Positions 1-5,692 of a DNA stretch of 18,002 nt are shown here, piece by piece. The stretch lies in contig CAKTSO010000021.1 of assembly GCA_934613185.1 (NCBI GenBank), forward strand, positions 1 to 18,002, in the 5' to 3' direction. Positions within the stretch are counted from its first letter, which is position 1. Each line of letters opens with the position of its first letter. The position numbers were made by a program, and so were the translations under genes. The notes beneath the pieces were generated by a model. The model was not told where the DNA came from and searched no databases. It was given only the letters and a program-made list of their open reading frames with translations. This DNA comes from an uncultured Clostridia bacterium. GTDB lineage: Bacteria > Bacillota > Clostridia > Christensenellales > Maliibacteriaceae.

Positions 1-253
1 GCTTTGTCTGTGCGAACAGCTTCCGCTCTGTCTCCGGGATCAGCAGGTTTCCATCCGACAATCTTCGCAAATTGCATCTGAAGGGGTAACATTCCTTGAT
101 TCTTACAGTTTTTTTCGTTTCCAGATTGTCGATGTAATAAGCATTGTAAACGATGCTCGACCCGCCACGGGCCAACTCATCGGTGATTGTGTATTCCCAT
201 CCGTCATTGAATCTAAGCGTAGTGCCTGCTTTAAGTGCAGTTCTAGAGTCCAT
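1..253 (-). CDS. Ser/Thr protein kinase, N-terminal part (runs off the left edge)
   Basis: The reading frame starts at ATG 253-251 and stays open to the window edge, giving 84 codons. An AGGA ribosome site (266-263) lies 9 nt upstream. The N-terminus reads as a eukaryotic-like protein kinase. A glycine-rich ATP loop (ELARGGSSIVYNAYY, about residues 26-40) is followed by the strand with the ATP-anchoring lysine (VRIKECYP, about 49-56). This is where subdomains I and II should sit. The catalytic loop and C-terminal domains lie outside the window, so substrate, membrane anchoring and sensor domains cannot be judged. It is the third gene of a leftward operon, 74 bp after the 403-residue protein. 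An inverted repeat flanks the start codon. The kinase call is fairly firm because both N-lobe motifs are present; the role is unknown. Confidence 0.82.
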   Translation of the reverse strand, partial: MDSRTALKAGTTLRFNDGWEYTITDELARGGSSIVYNAYYIDNLETKKTVRIKECYPFRCNLRRLSDGNLLIPETERKLFAQTK

Positions 254-298
254 TTTCTCACATCCTAACCTTGCACGCATATTACGACGCTTAGATTC
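209..298 (-). promoter_or_regulatory. Long inverted repeat flanking the kinase start codon
   Basis: Arms at 209-223 and 284-298 are complementary at 14 of 15 positions (arm GAATCTAAGCGTAGT). The 60-nt segment between them contains the kinase AGGA ribosome site and ATG. In the leftward transcript the arms could pair into one long stem and enclose the start site in the loop. The inner arm lies within the kinase codons. A role in translational control is inference. Confidence 0.45.
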
Positions 299-327
299 TA
301 ACACCGAAAATTTAGAAAGCGGTTTTT

Positions 328-1539
328 TCAGTGCAGGGCATTCTCAGGAGCCATTTTATTCAGATAGGCCTCCCGCATAAAGGAACGGAACGCATCCTGC
401 GGGTAGGCATCCTGCGAGGCATAGAGGAAAATCCAGTCATAGGGATTCCCCTCATACAGTTCCGGATAGCTGGCATCCAACAGCAGTCGGTTGATGGATG
501 CAATGCATCTCGGGCCGTCATACGGCTTTGCCGCATATTCCGGCTCCGTTCCCTTGAGAAGCAGTTCTGTCCAGAAGCGATAGAAGGCCAGCAAGATCAT
601 TGTTTTTCGGACGACCTCATCCGACTGCCAGTTCCCGCCGATAATGGCCTCCAAGCCCTGCCGATCCGGGAACGATTTGCTCACAAGGGGATGGATCATG
701 GCGTTTGCTTTCAGCAGCGGCTGTAAGGTGCGGTCGCCGCTTATGGGGTACAGCTTTTCGCCGTTGGATTCATCAAAATCCAGCAGTCCAAAAATCTGCC
801 GGTAAATGTCCCATGCCGACCGGGATTTCTCAGCGAAAGTCTCTTTCGGATAGCGGTGCTTCAATTCCTGAACAGCCAGTCCATTTTCACCGGCAATTCT
901 TCTCCAAAGTTCACAGATATACTTCTTCGCTGTTGCGTTGTTATAGCCAAACTGGCTGCTGTTCGCCGTTAAAAACGCAAGCAGTTCTTCCGGACTTTGA
1001 AACCGGTTCAATTCCTTGACAATCGTGCCGGTAAAGAGAACATCGGAATGAAGATCAACCGGCCCTTTTCCGCTCTCCTTCGGGGCTTTTTCAATCAGTG
1101 CCTGTGCCTCGGAATAGGATAGCCGGTGGCGAATGCAATAATAGTAAATCGCCTCACGAATCGTGTGACAGTCCAGATTCCGCTGCAAATACACACGGCG
1201 GAAGAAATCCTGTGTTTCCTCCAGTGTCATGTGAAATGCAAAACAAAATTGAATCGCATAATCCCGTTTTTCGGCCTGTGTGTGCTTTTGAAACCAGCCT
1301 TTCAGAATGCGTGCTTCTATCGGGATGCCCGCCTCATCAAATTTACGTTTAATAAATCTGACTTTGGCATCCGTGTCTGCAAGGTTGCCGGTATAGCCCT
1401 TCTGCACAATAAACTCATCCAGTGCGGCGTCAAATGTCCGGAAGGAACTAGCTATCTCAAGCAGCTCCTGTATGTAGTTCTCATCCTCCGGAGAAATGCT
1501 ATTGCCCTTTTGGGACAGAAATTGCGTATAATCTCCCAT
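328..1539 (-). CDS. Unrecognised 403-residue protein of a kinase-linked operon
   Basis: I do not recognise this family. The 403-residue protein starts at ATG 1539 and looks soluble and mostly helical: no signal peptide, no membrane segment, many aromatic and charged residues. The first half (about residues 25-165) has closely packed amphipathic helices, including RDYAIQFCFAFHMTLEETQ and TIREAIYYYCIRHRLSYSEAQ, consistent with a helical-repeat or protein-binding fold. The second half (about 170-400) is also helical with tryptophan-rich stretches. It sits 24 bp after the small HTH gene and 74 bp before the kinase, so the three are probably co-transcribed. The position suggests a partner, sensor or target of the kinase, but that is inference. 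The region is AT-richer than the rest of the window, as in horizontally acquired blocks. Confidence 0.75.
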   Translation of the reverse strand: MGDYTQFLSQKGNSISPEDENYIQELLEIASSFRTFDAALDEFIVQKGYTGNLADTDAKVRFIKRKFDEAGIPIEARILKGWFQKHTQAEKRDYAIQFCFAFHMTLEETQDFFRRVYLQRNLDCHTIREAIYYYCIRHRLSYSEAQALIEKAPKESGKGPVDLHSDVLFTGTIVKELNRFQSPEELLAFLTANSSQFGYNNATAKKYICELWRRIAGENGLAVQELKHRYPKETFAEKSRSAWDIYRQIFGLLDFDESNGEKLYPISGDRTLQPLLKANAMIHPLVSKSFPDRQGLEAIIGGNWQSDEVVRKTMILLAFYRFWTELLLKGTEPEYAAKPYDGPRCIASINRLLLDASYPELYEGNPYDWIFLYASQDAYPQDAFRSFMREAYLNKMAPENALH

Positions 1540-1563
1540 ACCCGCCCTCGTTTCCGCTGTATC

Positions 1564-1794
1564 TCAGCATATTTTGAACCACTCTCTCTTGTCCTCCGGC
1601 AGGACCTCCATAATATCTTCAATATGACAGTCCAGCGCATGACAGATCCGAACCAGAACGTCCGTTGTTACATTGTCGCCACGGTTGAGCTTCCGGATGG
1701 TATAATCACTGATATTCGCTTTTTCCATCAGATCCTTTTTCTTCATATCTTTATCAATGAGAAGATGCCATAACCGTTTGTAGCTTACCGACAT
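1564..1794 (-). CDS. Small XRE-type helix-turn-helix regulator
   Basis: This 76-residue protein is almost entirely one Cro/C1-type HTH domain (residues about 5-66). The scaffold is YKRLWHLLIDKDMKKKDLMEKANIS, then the recognition helix DYTIRKLNRGD and a closing helix with ICHALDCHIEDIMEV. This is the YozG-like single-domain group of the XRE superfamily. The ATG at 1794 is preferred because a GGGGG stretch lies about 9 nt upstream; a GTG at 1824 would add ten uncharacteristic residues. It heads the leftward operon with the 403-residue protein and the kinase. Its promoter contains a palindrome between the -35 and -10 boxes, so autorepression of the operon is likely (inference). Confidence 0.85.
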   Translation of the reverse strand: MSVSYKRLWHLLIDKDMKKKDLMEKANISDYTIRKLNRGDNVTTDVLVRICHALDCHIEDIMEVLPEDKREWFKIC

Positions 1795-1840
1795 AGTGGA
1801 ACCCCCATTATTTGCAATTACCACACAATATTACAAATAC

Positions 1841-1869
1841 ATTATACCGCATAATATGCCGAATTTCAA
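1841..1869 (-). promoter_or_regulatory. Sigma-70 promoter of the HTH/403-residue/kinase operon with internal palindrome
   Basis: On the minus strand a TTGAAA -35 box (1869-1864) and a perfect TATAAT -10 box (1846-1841) are separated by 17 bp. The spacer contains a palindrome, GCATA-A-TATGC (1849-1859). It lies where a repressor would block RNA polymerase and is a candidate operator for the HTH protein (inference). Confidence 0.7.
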
Positions 1870-1960
1870 CGGATAGCAGAGAGAACGCACGGATATTCTT
1901 GGGTTTTGTTTCGCAACACCTTTGTGTGGCAATGAAGTGTGCATCCCGTTCTTTTGAAAA

Positions 1961-2071
1961 ATGTTTTTGAAGCATTTCTCTGATGAGGAATTTTTATCGG
2001 ACAGCAACTATGCTAAAATTACTTTTGAAAAGCAGGAACAATCGGCGTTTGCTTATGCCGTTAAAAAATAG
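1961..2071 (+). pseudogene. Possible short gene remnant (36 codons)
   Basis: An open frame of 36 codons ending at TAG 2069-2071 has protein-like composition (for example SDEEFLSDSNYAKITFEKQE). It has no ribosome site before its ATG and no recognisable family. It lies in the 312-bp gap between the leftward HTH operon and the rightward XRE gene, where base composition changes. It could be the tail of a gene broken at an insertion boundary, or chance. Apart from the promoter at 1841-1869 and the hairpin at 2070-2087, I see nothing else in this gap. Confidence 0.25.
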
Positions 2072-2087
2072 AGGGCGCTGGCCCTCT
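2070..2087. repeat. Perfect 7-bp inverted repeat just before the XRE ribosome site
   Basis: AGAGGGC (2070-2076) and GCCCTCT (2081-2087) pair perfectly around a GCTG loop, ending 5 nt before the GGGAGG ribosome site at 2093-2098. There is no T-run after it, so it is not a normal terminator. It may stabilise or regulate the leader of the XRE gene, or bind a regulator as DNA. Confidence 0.5.
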
Positions 2088-2106
2088 GGAAAGGGAGGCG
2101 ATTTTC

Positions 2107-2439
2107 ATTCTTGTCAATTTAAAAAAGCTGCGAATGCGTGCCGGGATCAGTCAGCAGCAGTTGGGCGAGATCGTCGGCGTCAGTCAGCAGTCGATCAACA
2201 AATACGAAAACCACAACGTCGAACCGGACGTCGCGACGCTCTGTGCGCTGGCGGATTATTTTCAAACGTCGGTCGATTATCTGGTCGGTCACACGCAGGT
2301 GGATCATGTGATCGAATCCGTCGAACGCCGCGATTTCAATCAGGACGAAATCAAAATCATCGAGCAGTTCCGCTCGCTGAATGCCAAGCAGAAAAGCTGC
2401 GTTCGCCTGTTGCTCGACACGTATCGTTCCGTCCCATAA
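2107..2439 (+). CDS. XRE-family helix-turn-helix regulator
   Basis: A Cro/C1-type HTH covers residues about 3-62: NLKKLRMRAGISQQQLGEIV, recognition segment SQQSINKYENHNVEPD, then LCALADYFQTSVDYLVG. A helical tail to residue 110 probably mediates dimerisation. The first ATG (2134) would delete most of helix 1. The frame upstream, LVNLKKLR, is exactly what this family has there, and a GGGAGG site (2093-2098) is 8 nt before an ATT at 2107. I therefore place the start at this rare ATT; no ATG, GTG or TTG lies in frame between the ribosome site and 2134. A bidirectional terminator follows at once, so the gene is monocistronic. Its target is not evident. Confidence 0.85.
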   Translation: MLVNLKKLRMRAGISQQQLGEIVGVSQQSINKYENHNVEPDVATLCALADYFQTSVDYLVGHTQVDHVIESVERRDFNQDEIKIIEQFRSLNAKQKSCVRLLLDTYRSVP

Positions 2440-2477
2440 AAAAAGACGCTCCGTCAAAAACAACGAAGCGTCTTTTT
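2440..2477. terminator. Bidirectional intrinsic terminator between XRE and GT2-MarR genes
   Basis: AAAAAGACGCT (2440-2450) pairs with AGCGTCTTTTT (2467-2477) around a 16-nt loop. A-rich and T-rich flanks on opposite sides let it end both convergent transcripts. Confidence 0.88.
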
Positions 2478-2483
2478 ATTTGC

Positions 2484-3806
2484 TCATTCTCCGAGGCGAT
2501 CCAGCACGGCGCGCTGGATTTTTTCGTGCAAAGCGGCGTAGATCTCCAGTTCGTCGTCCGAGAGCGTCTCGAGCGCGGCCTGTTCGTAGTCGTCCTGCGC
2601 GCGGCGGATGTCGCGGAGGATCGGGTCTGCCTGCGGCAGCAGGACAAGCTGTTTTTTTTCGTCTTTCGTGTCCTGCTGGGCGAGGAAGCCCCGGCTCGTC
2701 AGTTTCATAATCGACGCGGCAAGCGTGCTGCGCGGAATCGAAAGTGTTTTGGAAAGCTCCTCCCGCGGCGCAACGCGCTTTGCGTCGGCGCAGTATAAAA
2801 GCAATGCGCAATCCTCGATGGACAGATCGTTTTTGATCGCGGCGATCTCCAAATAATGTTCCAAAAGCCTTCGGCTGCGCATCTGATCCATCAGCGCGCC
2901 GCCGCCCGTGACGGTGTCCGCGTCGACGTTCAACCGTTCGTGTCCGAGTTTCTGCGTGCCGGGGAAGATCGACGGCAAAACCGCACCGTCGCCCGCGGCG
3001 TCGATCAGAAATTTATAGACTTTCAGACGGCTTTTTTCGTATTCCTCTTCGTCCAGAAGGCATTTGTAAAACTCGTGATAGCAGGCAAACGCCATGCGCT
3101 TCATGGCGATCGTATTCGACACGCCGCGCATTCCCTGACTGACGAGCGAACCCTTCGTCTTGACGTAATAATAGATCGGCACCTGCAATGCGCAGAACGT
3201 CTGCGCGTGGCGGATGTATTCCAGATTGAACATGAAATCCTCGCACCAGCGAATGGCGGGATCCATGCGAAGGCGATTCTTCTCGACGATCTGGCGGGAA
3301 TAGAGCTTGTTCCACAAAACGCCGTAGTAAAAATCGGCGGGATTGTCCATCATGTGCGCAGCGTACTGCGTGCGATTCAGCACACCCGTCTCGCCGATGT
3401 CGCCCTTATGGCTGACGCGTTCGCCGACGACGCGGTAAAAATCCGCCACGACAAGATCACAGCGATTCTCCTGCGCCGTGCGCACGAGAAGCTTTGTCGC
3501 GTCGGGGATGATCCAGTCGTCGCTGTCAAGGAACTGAAGATACTCCCCTTTCGCCGCGTCGAGCGCACAGTTCCGCGCGACGGAAACACCCGCATTTTTC
3601 TGATGGATCACGCGCACGCGCGCGTCGAGCGCCGCGTACTCGTCGAGAATCGCCGGGCATTCGTCCGAGCTGCCGTCGTCGACGAGGATCAGTTCAAAGT
3701 CACGGAACGTCTGGCCGAGAATGCTGTCGACACAGCGACGGATTGTGTTTTGCGCGTTGTATACGGGAACGATGATACTGACGACGGGTTCCATGGTGCG
3801 ATTCAC
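2484..3806 (-). CDS. Family-2 glycosyltransferase fused to a C-terminal MarR-like winged helix
   Basis: Residues about 8-215 are a GT-A fold glycosyltransferase of family 2. Visible are the opening strand VVSIIVPVYNAQNTIRRCVDSIL, the nucleotide-binding VDDGSSD (42-48), NAGVSVARN (71-79) and the metal-binding DSDD (94-97). WCEDFMFNLEYIRHA (187-201) fits the acceptor-side acid of the family. This part resembles enzymes of surface polysaccharide synthesis. Residues about 310-440 look like a MarR winged helix: REELSKTLSIPRSTLAASIMKL is the HTH, then the wing region KDEKKQLVLL and a long C-terminal helix. No stop or frameshift separates the halves. The GTG at 3806 has AGGA six nt upstream; an ATG at 3794 is the alternative. 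The terminator at 2440-2477 follows. Glycosyltransferase activity is well supported; a DNA-binding role for the C-terminus is inference. Confidence 0.85.
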   Translation of the reverse strand: MNRTMEPVVSIIVPVYNAQNTIRRCVDSILGQTFRDFELILVDDGSSDECPAILDEYAALDARVRVIHQKNAGVSVARNCALDAAKGEYLQFLDSDDWIIPDATKLLVRTAQENRCDLVVADFYRVVGERVSHKGDIGETGVLNRTQYAAHMMDNPADFYYGVLWNKLYSRQIVEKNRLRMDPAIRWCEDFMFNLEYIRHAQTFCALQVPIYYYVKTKGSLVSQGMRGVSNTIAMKRMAFACYHEFYKCLLDEEEYEKSRLKVYKFLIDAAGDGAVLPSIFPGTQKLGHERLNVDADTVTGGGALMDQMRSRRLLEHYLEIAAIKNDLSIEDCALLLYCADAKRVAPREELSKTLSIPRSTLAASIMKLTSRGFLAQQDTKDEKKQLVLLPQADPILRDIRRAQDDYEQAALETLSDDELEIYAALHEKIQRAVLDRLGE

Positions 3807-3881
3807 TCTCTTTCCTATAGTAAGGCACTGCTTGGATTCGTTTTTCTAAGCATGACTTTTCGGGCGCGTTTTGTCAAGTCG

Positions 3882-3910
3882 TTGACACGTTCCGCGCACC
3901 GTGTAATAAT
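3882..3910 (+). promoter_or_regulatory. Promoter of the SDR gene
   Basis: TTGACA at 3882-3887 is followed after 16-17 bp by TAATAAT (3904-3910). TGTCAA (3872-3877) mirrors it across GTCG to make a 6-4-6 inverted repeat in the divergent region, which could be an operator or a weak opposing -35 box for the glycosyltransferase gene. Confidence 0.65.
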
Positions 3911-3945
3911 ATTTTCAGAAATCTTTTTCGGGAGGTCACACTCTT

Positions 3946-4674
3946 ATGAACGAAAAACTCTTGGGCAAACGCGCGATCATCACCGGCGCGGGCGGCGGCA
4001 TCGGCCGCGCCATCGCCAAAAAATTCGCTTCGCTCGGCATCAACGTGGCGCTCGTGGCACGCACGGCGGAAAAACTGGAAGAGACGGCGAAGGAATGCGA
4101 AGCCCTCGGCGTGAAGGCGTTCGTCTATCCGACTGACCTGCTTGACGAGGCGTCCATCATCCGCACGATCGGCCGCGCGGCGGAAGACATGGGCGGGATC
4201 GACATTCTCGTCAACAACGCGGGCATCGCGCAGGCCGGCCCCATGGTCGACGTCGACGCCGATGAATTTGACCGCGTTTTCGCCACGAACGTGCGCGCGC
4301 CGTTTTTGATGTGCAAATACGCCATGCCGTATCTGAAGCAGTCCGACTATGCGGAGATCATCAACATCGCCTCCGTCGTCGCGCACAAGGGCTATCCGTG
4401 GCAGAGCATCTACGCGGCCAGCAAGCACGCCGTGCTCGGGCTTTCCAAATCCCTTGCCAACGAAGTCTACACCGACGGCGTGCGCGTCCACGTCATCGCG
4501 CCCGGCGGCGTCTACACCGAAATGGTCGCCAAGGTGCGCCCCGACCTCGATCCTTCCGTCTGCATGCTGCCGGAGGACATCGCCGAGGCCGCCGCGTTCT
4601 TCGTCGAACACCGCACGAACGCCGTCGTCGACGAAATCCGCCTGCATCGCGCCAACAACGCGCCGTTCGCGTGA
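3946..4674 (+). CDS. SDR-family NAD(P)-dependent oxidoreductase
   Basis: This is a classical short-chain dehydrogenase/reductase of 242 residues, the usual length. The cofactor motif TGAGGGIG is at 13-20 and the structural NNAG at 90-93. The catalytic tetrad is N115, S143, Y156 and K160, with YAASK at 156-160. The PGG turn after the catalytic region (186-188, APGGVYTEM) is also typical. R39 at the end of the second strand, in VARTAEKLEE, favours NADPH. The overall pattern is close to FabG-like 3-oxoacyl reductases and sugar or steroid alcohol dehydrogenases; the substrate cannot be assigned. GGAGGT (3931-3936) is 9 nt upstream of ATG 3946. It has its own promoter and terminator and so is probably a single-gene unit, cytoplasmic and soluble. 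Confidence 0.92.
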   Translation: MNEKLLGKRAIITGAGGGIGRAIAKKFASLGINVALVARTAEKLEETAKECEALGVKAFVYPTDLLDEASIIRTIGRAAEDMGGIDILVNNAGIAQAGPMVDVDADEFDRVFATNVRAPFLMCKYAMPYLKQSDYAEIINIASVVAHKGYPWQSIYAASKHAVLGLSKSLANEVYTDGVRVHVIAPGGVYTEMVAKVRPDLDPSVCMLPEDIAEAAAFFVEHRTNAVVDEIRLHRANNAPFA

Positions 4675-4694
4675 TCGTTTTCATTGCAGCCAAC

Positions 4695-4724
4695 AAAGCG
4701 CCCAACCTTCGGGCGCTTTTTCTT
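4695..4724 (+). terminator. Intrinsic terminator after the SDR gene
   Basis: AAAGCGCCC (4695-4703) pairs with GGGCGCTTT around a 7-nt loop, then a T-rich tail. It lies 20 bp after the SDR stop. Confidence 0.88.
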
Positions 4725-4744
4725 ATTGAATTTCAAATTCGCGC

Positions 4745-4775
4745 TTGACCCTCACACCGTGTCAGGCATTACGAT
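4745..4775 (+). promoter_or_regulatory. MerR-type promoter with 19-bp spacer and internal dyad operator
   Basis: TTGACC (4745-4750) and TACGAT (4770-4775) are separated by 19 bp, the over-long spacer that MerR proteins correct by DNA distortion. A 17-bp dyad, CCTCACACCGTGTCAGG (4750-4766, centre 4758, 7 of 8 pairs), fills the spacer. This is strong evidence that the downstream MerR gene controls itself. Confidence 0.8.
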
Positions 4776-4817
4776 GGTCGTGAGCTCAAAGAAAACCAAT
4801 CTTCCCGGGAGGACGCC

Positions 4818-5636
4818 ATGCTGAAAATCGGCGAATTTTCAAAACTTTCCAGAGTCAGCGTCAGGATGCTTCGTCACTACGACGAGATCGGACTGCTCAA
4901 GCCCGCGCAAATCGACCGCTTCACCGAGTATCGTTATTATCACGAATCGCAGCTTCCGATCGCGGGCCGCATTTCGGCTTTGAAGGCGATGGGGTTTTCC
5001 CTGGCTTCCATCGTCCGCATTCTCGAAATCTATGAGGATAAGGACGCGCTTTCTCGCTGGTACGCCCAACAAAAAGCCGAGCTGCAAAAACAGGCCGACG
5101 AGACGCAGCAGAAACTGACGCTTCTTTGCGCAGCCCAAAAGAGGCTGAGAAAGGAAGAGAATATGCAATACGACGTTACGCTCAAAACGTTCCCCGCACG
5201 CTACGCCGCGACCGTTTCCACGACCATCCCCCGCTATGAAGAAGAAGGCTCCGTCTGGAGCATTCTCGTCGGCGAGACCGCGCCGCTGCATCTTGTCCCC
5301 GCCGACCCCTGCCTTTGCGCCGTAACGTTCCTCGACGGCGAATACAAGGAAAAAGACGTGGAGGTAATGGCGTGGAAGACCGTGAAGGGCAGCTATCCCG
5401 ACACGGAACACGTCAAATTTCAGACGCTGCCCGAAGTGACGGCCGCAAGCTGCACGTTCCGCGGCAGCTATGCGCAGATCACCGACGTCTATGCCGCGAT
5501 CGTCGCCTGGATCGCCGAAAACGGTTACGAATGCTGCGGCGCGATGTTCAACGTCTATCACGTCAGCCCACACGAGACGAACAACCCCGACGAATTCGTG
5601 ACGGAGGCCTGCTATCCCGTGAGAAAAGCGAAATAA
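4818..5636 (+). CDS. MerR-family regulator with GyrI-like effector-binding domain
   Basis: The 272-residue protein has the BmrR/BltR/TipA-type layout. A MerR winged-helix DNA-binding domain covers 1-70 (LKIGEFSKLSRVSVRMLRHY, then the wing EYRYY and KAMGFSLASI). A long dimerisation coiled coil covers about 75-115, rich in Lys, Gln and Glu. A GyrI/AraC-like effector-binding domain covers about 118-272, ending in SPHETNNPDEFVTEACYPV. Such domains bind hydrophobic or cationic small molecules. GGGAGG (4807-4812) precedes the ATG by 5 nt. The promoter carries the expected 19-bp spacer and dyad. No efflux pump or other target gene is adjacent, because the gene is closed by a terminator, so its regulon is elsewhere or limited to itself. 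Confidence 0.93.
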   Translation: MLKIGEFSKLSRVSVRMLRHYDEIGLLKPAQIDRFTEYRYYHESQLPIAGRISALKAMGFSLASIVRILEIYEDKDALSRWYAQQKAELQKQADETQQKLTLLCAAQKRLRKEENMQYDVTLKTFPARYAATVSTTIPRYEEEGSVWSILVGETAPLHLVPADPCLCAVTFLDGEYKEKDVEVMAWKTVKGSYPDTEHVKFQTLPEVTAASCTFRGSYAQITDVYAAIVAWIAENGYECCGAMFNVYHVSPHETNNPDEFVTEACYPVRKAK

Positions 5637-5651
5637 CGCAAATATAAAAAA

Positions 5652-5690
5652 CGATCCTTCGAACGAATTTGTTCGAAGGATCGCTTCTTT
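5652..5690. terminator. Bidirectional terminator between MerR and E2-like genes
   Basis: A perfect 13-bp stem CGATCCTTCGAAC (5652-5664) and its complement (5671-5683) enclose a 6-nt loop. CTTCTTT follows on the plus strand, and an A-run at 5646-5651 gives a T-run on the minus strand, so it can serve both convergent genes. Confidence 0.9.
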
Positions 5691-5692
5691 AT

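Noticed and set aside
1909..1930. Imperfect hairpin around GCAACAC/GTGTGGC as a transposon end
   Set aside because: There is no matching copy at another boundary, no transposase and no target duplication visible in the window.
2070..2087. Terminator before the XRE gene
   Set aside because: The stem is good but it is followed by GGAAAGGGAGG and not by a T-run, and it directly precedes a ribosome site.
2856..4136. 426-codon rightward open frame
   Set aside because: It lies opposite the glycosyltransferase gene, whose motifs are clear; the rightward product is Arg/Val/Asp-rich with no fold and crosses the SDR promoter. High GC produces such mirror frames.
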